In this document: piece after piece, positions 57,348 through 64,000 of the stretch
Layout: each line of letters begins with the position of its first letter
How positions within the stretch are numbered: position 1 is the stretch's first letter
Assembly (NCBI RefSeq): GCF_947623445.1
Contig: NC_135242.1
Span: 21,328,001 to 21,392,000 of the forward strand
Direction of reading: 5' to 3'
DNA from: Clavelina lepadiformis
Lineage: Eukaryota > Chordata > Ascidiacea > Aplousobranchia > Clavelinidae
Length of the DNA: 64,000 nucleotides
Position numbers and translations under genes: made by a program
Notes under the pieces: generated by a model
Database searches by the model: none
What the model was told of the DNA's origin: nothing
What the model saw: only the letters and a program-made list of their open reading frames with translations

Positions 57348-59483
57348 CAATTACAGGAAATCGGGCACAATACCGGTCGACGGTTGTTAAACTAAGATCC
57401 ATGTTGCGACAAAATTTTACATGTGCCTTTCTTTCGAAATCTAGTGTTTTGCAGTTTTTGTACACAGCACAACCGTTAAAGTTGAAAGTTATACAAAAGA
57501 GTTTTTAATGGAAGTTGAAGCCGTAAAGATTGGATATATTAATTGAGTTGTTAGTTTTAGTAGTTGCAATCGTATCATTGGAATGTTCCCGCCTTTCGTC
57601 TACTCCAACGGTCTCCAAGCTTTTCCCACTGCTGAATCCTTCAAAATCAGTCAGAAGTTCAGAACATACAAAAAGTTTTCAGCCAATGAAGTGTACTTAC
57701 GGTATACTACCTAGTAATTACTAATTACTGTCCTCAGTAATACAACTTGAGACGTTCACTAGGTACATATAGGTAAGCAAGTGCTAACACAATTTGTACG
57801 ACACTAGATAATAATAGGTTAGTGTCATTTTTAATGATTACCACAATACCTGTTTCTGTATTACTCGCAGAACCAGAGTGTCAGCTTTTCGTAGAGTGTC
57901 AGGGTGCTGGCAACCACTGACGCACTCCATAGGAAAAATTTGACCTGAAATAATAATTAGTCATAAAATAAACACGAAAATAATTACGCGTGGATGCAAT
58001 ACCAACAATATGCAGTCATATCAATTGATGTCGGTAGATTTATTGTCAGCTTGCAACGTAGGCCTACTTGCGCAGGAATGAATGAATCATTTCGTGAGAT
58101 TTGATGTACGGTGGTGGGACCAACACTGGCTGTAATTGTCCCTCACCGCTTATCGCAATTTTTAGGTCATGACTGTGTTACATGACTTCACACTTAAGAC
58201 TACCCAACTTAGCGGATTTATATCCCAAGAAACGCACTCAGTAACAAAATAGTTGATTTCGAACAGCTTTTGTATCAATCAAAAGTCCTAAACTTTATCA
58301 ATTTCGGTCATGAAAATTCGGTTATTGCAACGTGATTGGTTGAAGAATACATAGTATCGGTTGTATGTTTTGATTTTTCATACACCTAATGCCGCTGTAA
58401 TGATAAGTAAGTTATATATATAGTAAGTTACTCTGCGAGAAAGCCCAGTCCTTGGGATTGACAGTAAGGCCACATTTTGGGAGTGTAATATTTCGGTGGA
58501 AAAGCAGATAGACGGGAAGGTACTTGAAGCAGAAACCTCTGGAACGACGGGCGTAAACATCCGACAAGAGTTAAGTCACTCATCTAGCGAATCGACGTTT
58601 TCACCAATTCATGTATTGTTTCCACCTGCTAGGAAAGAACAAAACGAATCACTTGCCTTTGTTCGGTCATACGGGCTTGAACAATTACCCCGCATGGTTG
58701 AATGCGGACTTATTTTGACACCACCAGTAGCATTGAGCCTCCAAGTACCCAGGTTATCGTTACAAGCGCAGGCCCCAATGGCCAGTGTATTATGGAAGTC
58801 TTTACAGAAAATAGTAGACGGAGGCAGTTCTAGCCACCTCAGGATTGAGAGACAGTTTTAGGCAAACGCGACACATCGTGATTTTAACAGGATTTTATTA
58901 CAAGCACCAACATAAGCGTAAATACAGACAACAATCTATTACATAAAGAAAGCATTAACATGTGAATATCTACACTTTCATCGAGTAGTGCTACGGGCTT
59001 GTTAAGTACGAATAAATGTAAATCAAACCAAAAACTACTAAAAACGCAACTAAATATTTCCTTTTCGATTGATGTGGGTCTTTTTCTGACATTACGCATA
59101 TCACTATAAACTAAAAATCCAATCACAAATGTTAATCACTGCAATAACTTATACAATATTTACTTATAGACATATTAAATATATCTCGCTGTGCAATTAA
59201 GAGGAGCCTAGCAAGGTGCTAGAAGTGGTAAGGAACGCATAGAATAAGGGGTGTCAGCAAGAAAATCTTTAAATTAAACCATAGACATTTTACAAATCAC
59301 TGTCCTGAAAAGTCTCATATTATAACTAACGTACATAGGATTATGTTTTTCTGTTGCACTCATAAATCTGGTTATTGATATTCTTCAACACGGCACGTAT
59401 TTACAGTTGCATAAATATGGGAAGTCGGTGCATTTCACACGTTTCTATGTTTTTTCCTACTGAATTCTACTCCATTGTTTGCT
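57348..59483. other. Convergent intergenic region, prominin and TM9SF2
   Basis: No recognised gene. A 121-codon open frame at 58496-58861 (+) starts MEKQIDGKVLEAETSGTTG; I recognise no family and it may be chance. TTTATT at 58894-58899 gives AATAAA on the minus strand and is a plausible end of the TM9SF2 3' UTR. Confidence 0.45.
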
Positions 59484-62400
59484 TCAGTCCACCTTGACGA
59501 CACTGTAGATCTTTGTTACGAACCAGAAGCAAGCCGTGAAGCCAACAGTTCCTGAATATAAATAATAATATTTTTACAGATTCTATACCAACCAACTCGA
59601 AAATATTTGATACCCATTGCATCAGGGTTTCTCAACCGGGGGGCCGCAAGATTCTCACGTTTTTGTGCTCGTTGTACAGAATTAGCGGCGCGAAGGCCAC
59701 TGGACATGGAGCAGTGAAGTAAAAAGTGTTTTGCAATCAGCAATCTACATTTTTTATTGATGAACAGGGGGCCACGAACCATGAAAGGTTAAGAACCACC
59801 GCATCATATTGAAAGATTAAGTATGATCTCACGAATTCTACTCACAAACGAAACCGCCTAAACGAATTGCAGAGAATTACGACAACATTCCGAAAAATGA
59901 CAAGTGGTAATTGATCGTTATGGCGCAAAAACAACACTGCAATACCCTTAAGCGTTTTCGTTTCTGAATAAAATTGATGTGAGTATATGTGTCAAGTATG
60001 CCAACACTGTGCAGTAAACTCTGAAATACTTTCACGCCACGCAGAGGCTAACACAAGCATTACGTTGCCGTGCTTGAAAAAAGTCTTCCTTGCTCACCTG
60101 TGAAGAGGAATATCATAATAGTCATGATGAGTGTGTATCCAAAGTAGAGCATCCCGGAGGCGAATCCTTCAACTCCAAGCTTAGTGAAGTAGAAGTGGAT
60201 TGCGTAGATGAAAAAATAGACGGCAGTAAAGCCAGCTGTTAAGAACGAGCGCCACCACCAGCGATAATCCTGGAACAACAAAATCATAAATTACCAACAG
60301 CAGACTGTGAGCTAAGATATAGAACATGTCTAGAATTATATGAATAATTAATATTTTATAGACCAGTTTCAACATCAAATAAAAACTCCTGCTTTCAACA
60401 CAAGATGATCAAACAACGGTTGTCATTTGTTAGATGCTACTCCACATAGCTATTGAAGATATGCTGGAAATAGCACTAAAGATTTTACCTCAGATGCTAA
60501 ATGGAAGTAGCACAGGAGAATTGTGGTTTCGCTGCAGGTTATGACAAGAATGACAGCTACCAGGAACATGAAACCGAACATGTAGTAGAGTTGATGGGCC
60601 CTGAAAAACATCAAATGAATGATGATATGAACATAATACAACAATCAGCAATTCAACACTACAGAACACTATTCCTGATCACGGGTCCGTTCTTTAAATT
60701 AAAGAAAGCTTTTGACCAACAGGATAAGACACCAAGAAAAGACGGAAAAATATCACTGACAACCATACCAACATTTATTAATTTTCCCAGCAATCTTGTG
60801 CAAGCCAATATATTGTGAAGCTTGTCACAAGCTTACCAAATTGAGCTGAGGATGAAGAATAACTGGATGAAGATGCAACCGAAGGGAAGAATTCCTCCCA
60901 TGACAATGCAAGGAAGCGGCTTCGTGTACATCAACTGATCTGGGATCTGTCTTGGAATCTGATTGGTCCTTACGGGATGTTGAATCGGCTAAGGTGATGA
61001 GGGAAAGTGCAGTTTACTATCTATGCATTATAAGATGTCTTGAGAGCACTTTTTCAAAAACCCACCTGTCTTTTGTAACCGAAATATGCTCCGATGAAAG
61101 TAAGAGGCACAGAGATGCCAAACCAAAGAGCAAGTATCGCAACCAGCGTTGAGAAGGGGATGGCAGCTGAACTTCCTTCCACCCACAGGATCAGGTTCAT
61201 GAGGAAGAAGATGAGAAACACAAACCTGAAGTAATCGTGACACGAGGTTTACAAAATTTTCTGATAACACGATGCTGATATCAATACCAGTCTGAATACC
61301 TACCCTGAGACTAAAAATGAAGTTGTCATGACGTTGGTTTTCCATTTCTCGCCGCCGAGCGCTGTGAAAATTTCAAAGAAAAATTGAGTAGTTTAGTAGT
61401 AGAATTCACCGTCAATTAAAAGTTCAACCTACTGCTAGCTTAATTGGAAAGAAATCGCTTGTGTCACATGCCTCAAGGCAAAGGTGTTAGTGTTACCGAT
61501 AAAGAGCTGCGATCGGTGACTGGTATAACCACATGCTAAGGCGAGCAGATCCGCAAAAAAATAGTTATTAAATCCAGTTGCCAAGAAACACCTGAGTCAC
61601 AATCATCAATTCTCAATCGACATCTCAGTCGACACAACACAGTGTTGTCAAGGTATTAGCGATCCAACTATACAACGAGGTTAACTATTGCACTATGCGA
61701 GCAAAATCGACTGCTCAAAGCTTGATATCATAAAGCTTGCTGCAGAAAAATAGCAGCCGCAATTCATAAACTTTGCAGTTTCACTGGTATTGTTGATATC
61801 AGAAACCTTAAATTCAAAGTGTTTAACATGAAATTGCATAATAATGTGGTTGAAAGGAAAAACCATGGGAAACTGGAAATGGAATACAGTATTATGTTTG
61901 TTTTCAGCATTTTCACTGAGATCAAAACAAGTTTAATGAGGACACTTCCTCACACTTGGCCATTCAAGTTCATTCACACATTCAAGTTTAATGTCTACAT
62001 TACAGTATGTAATCCACAAATAATCTACATGAAAAAAGCGGTATAAACTTTGCAAGAAAATGCAACAATGCTGCATTTTCTTATCTAAATGAATGAAGAC
62101 GTAACTACTGTAACAAATAAAAAAAAATCGTTCTTTGTCCGACACACAAACGCAAAATTTGACGTTTACATAAAAACTGCTAACAAGTGGGAATTAAATA
62201 AGAAAATCTGCAACAACAACAACTGGGCAGCAAAAAGAAGTTTGCGTTAATTAAGCATTCAATTACAGTTTTCTACACTTTATTGTAAAACTTACTTTTG
62301 TACAAGCGTGCTGAGCAGTAGCCGGCAACCACACCAAGTGCAACAAAGAGTAGAACAACAGCAGTCCCTAGCGCACCACGATTTGCAGGAGAGAGGAAAC

Positions 62401-63903
62401 CGAGACACGCGAATCCAAGAGTGATGAAAGTCATCGCTATGACCTGTAAATTTGAAAATGATTATTCCAACGAAGCCCATGAATATAAAGAATAGTTCTA
62501 AAGAAGATAAAATTTCCTGTTTTGCATACCTGGGTTCCAACTCCGGTAAATACAGACAAGAGCATGGCTTTAGATGGAGGACGGAAGACGTCTCCGTGAA
62601 CCAACTTCCAGCCAAATTCCTCCTGTGCTTCTTCCTGCAGTTTTGAAATTGTGATGTTTTACTTATCGTACATCTGCTACAGTGCTAACTCGTGCCATTT
62701 AGACTCTTGGCATTTAAAATAGACATTTTTTGTTTCATATAAGAGTGGGTTAAGAAGGATCCACGTCCAAATTAACATGCATACAGCAGAATGAGTCTAC
62801 AGTATTACATGAAAGATAGCAACGCAAGAATCAAAATTCGTTGTTAATTGGAGTGCTGTATTAAACTAGGATAATATTGAAAGTTTGGGTCACGAATGTG
62901 TAAGGTTTTAGTAAAACCCAAGAAATTGAAATAAATGTGTGTTTATGATTTACATAACACAGTTTGGATTATTCTGGAGTTGGTGGTAAGATGAGTTGCT
63001 TCAGAATAGAAAAAAATCAGCAAAATTAGTTTTGTTGATTCATTTCATAGAAACTCACTACAGACTCCATTTGATTGTATCTTGCAATGTCCTTGTGCAG
63101 ACTGCGGATGGTGATCATGGCAACCATCCCTGAGAGGAAGAGCACGATAACGAGAGAATTCATGATGGAGAACCACTGGATGCTGGTGTGGGGCATCGAA
63201 TCAAGGATGTAATCCCATCTTGAAGCCCATTCGATATCATCTTTCTCCTGAAGAAGATGTTTAATGATTATAGATTTAAAATTTGCATTATTTTAAGATT
63301 TCTTGATCATTCATAATTTGCATTTAAAACTCACAATAAATTGCACGCTATAAGTGTAGTCAATAGCGATGGGCTTGTCGAATTTGTTTGGCATACCAAG
63401 CGGTGGACCATCACAGCCAGATTTAGAATAACTGAAAAATTTATTATTTATGTAAATATCTCACCCTACGCAGAAATTAATTTATTGATGATAACTAATT
63501 GTAAAACAGTTTTATTTTTATGCATATAATTGTCCACTAATTTTGTAAGTTCTATTAAATCCAACCTCCTTGGTTCAAGAACAGCGCGGACAAGACGTGA
63601 TCCCTCCCAACTTCCCGTATATCCAGGATGATAATAAATTTTGATGTCGACGTGATTGAAAATGAAATAAGTATCTTTGCCTGAATATTCATCCTGAATA
63701 AAAATCAACAGATCAGTAATTATGGCTTTCTCCCTCAATAACAGTCACAGAAGAAAGAATATTCTGTGCTCACGCTGATCACACAGGCTCCTTCTTTTTC
63801 GCCTTCTGCATTAATATAGCAGCCAATCGGAAATCCCGGGCTACAGAAGTTGTCTTCAGTTTGCGTTTTGTAGCACCAAGCTATGGGCATGTTATCAATG
63901 ATC
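59484..63903 (-). CDS. TM9SF2: Transmembrane 9 superfamily member 2 (nonaspanin), N-terminus cut off
   Basis: Exons in coding order on the minus strand: 63903-63774, 63693-63566, 63431-63335, 63247-63062, 62634-62530, 62443-62296, 61361-61314, 61225-61066, 60988-60837, 60600-60489, 60269-60098, 59551-59484. Phases agree at every junction. The luminal part has [18 protein letters not shown] and [11 protein letters not shown], all near-identical to human TM9SF2 as I recall it. The membrane region includes [74 protein letters not shown] and [17 protein letters not shown]. The C-terminus KIYSVVKVD has the KxD-type motif linked to Golgi retention of nonaspanins. Nonaspanins reside in Golgi and endosomes and act in membrane-protein sorting and glycosylation. 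The start codon and early luminal exons lie past the right edge. It is convergent with prominin. Confidence 0.94.
59623..59801. mobile_element. Short hAT-type MITE in the last TM9SF2 intron
   Basis: 179 bp bounded by CAGGGTTTCTCAACC and the complement of CGGTGGTTCTTAACC (11 of 15 matched), with GGGGGGCCGC opposing GGGGGCCACG inside. The ends resemble hAT/Charlie termini (CAGTGGTTCTCAACC type). The flanks CATTGCAT and CATCATAT are only a poor 8-bp match, so it is old or degraded. Confidence 0.72.
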
Positions 63904-64000
63904 CTTAAATGCATTGAGATATTATTTAAATTTCAAGTACATATCATATATTATACGTGTATGAAGTTTATCAGAACTAAGATCAAGAATTGAAAGGTGT

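Noticed and set aside
58496-58861. 121-codon frame between prominin and TM9SF2
   Set aside because: Possibly real, but there is no known motif, no clear promoter or poly(A) link, and length alone is weak evidence. It is mentioned only in the interval entry.
59516-59782. 88-codon minus-strand frame in the last TM9SF2 intron
   Set aside because: It lies mostly within the hAT-type MITE and reads through its terminal repeats; no transposase features.
1-64000. Retrovirus, LTR-element or Polinton-like sequences
   Set aside because: No long terminal repeats, reverse transcriptase, integrase, capsid or envelope frames were recognised anywhere in the window.

Overview
This is animal nuclear DNA. It is AT-rich, with spliced genes whose introns mostly run from 100 to 400 bp, animal-type gene families and dispersed DNA transposons. 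Claudins with PDZ-binding tails, a prominin and a planar-polarity gene, together with the small introns, suggest an invertebrate chordate, most likely an ascidian tunicate. That assignment is an inference from gene content and compactness. I could not run a database search. Exons were assigned by eye from GT-AG sites, reading phase and recalled family sequences.

Layout: 1-1174 (+) holds the last three exons of a PAS-domain kinase (PASK). 4874-13379 (+) is a complete vigilin/HDLBP gene of 29 coding exons and about 1240 residues. 15582-16297 (-) is a two-exon ARF-like small GTPase. 16.3-23.3 kb has no gene I can support. 23.3-28.7 kb is a tandem segmental duplication. Each unit carries an orphan claudin-like first exon, and a fragment of the neighbouring INTU gene lies between the units. 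30916-33522 (-) is an intronless inturned (INTU) gene. 37310-38730 and 41080-42188 (+) are two complete three-exon claudins. 45116-57249 (+) is a 20-plus-exon prominin with several possible C-terminal exons. 59484-63903 (-) is most of a TM9SF2-type nonaspanin, cut by the right edge of the window.

Mobile DNA consists of small non-autonomous elements: hAT-type copies (24915-25272, 28221-28649, 59623-59801, and an end at 35236-35304), two other inverted-repeat families here called MITE-A and MITE-B (with a B copy inserted inside an A copy near 3 kb), and short retroposon 3' tails in the prominin introns and in the second duplicated unit. The two hAT insertions in the duplication have matching empty sites in the other unit, so both postdate the duplication.

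The genes do not form one pathway. Several act at the cell surface, in membranes or in epithelial polarity (claudins, prominin, INTU, TM9SF2). PASK and HDLBP also lie close together on human 2q37, which suggests old linkage. I found no clearly new biological system. The most informative items are the duplication that copied the INTU 3' end, the alternative prominin tails and the intronless INTU gene.
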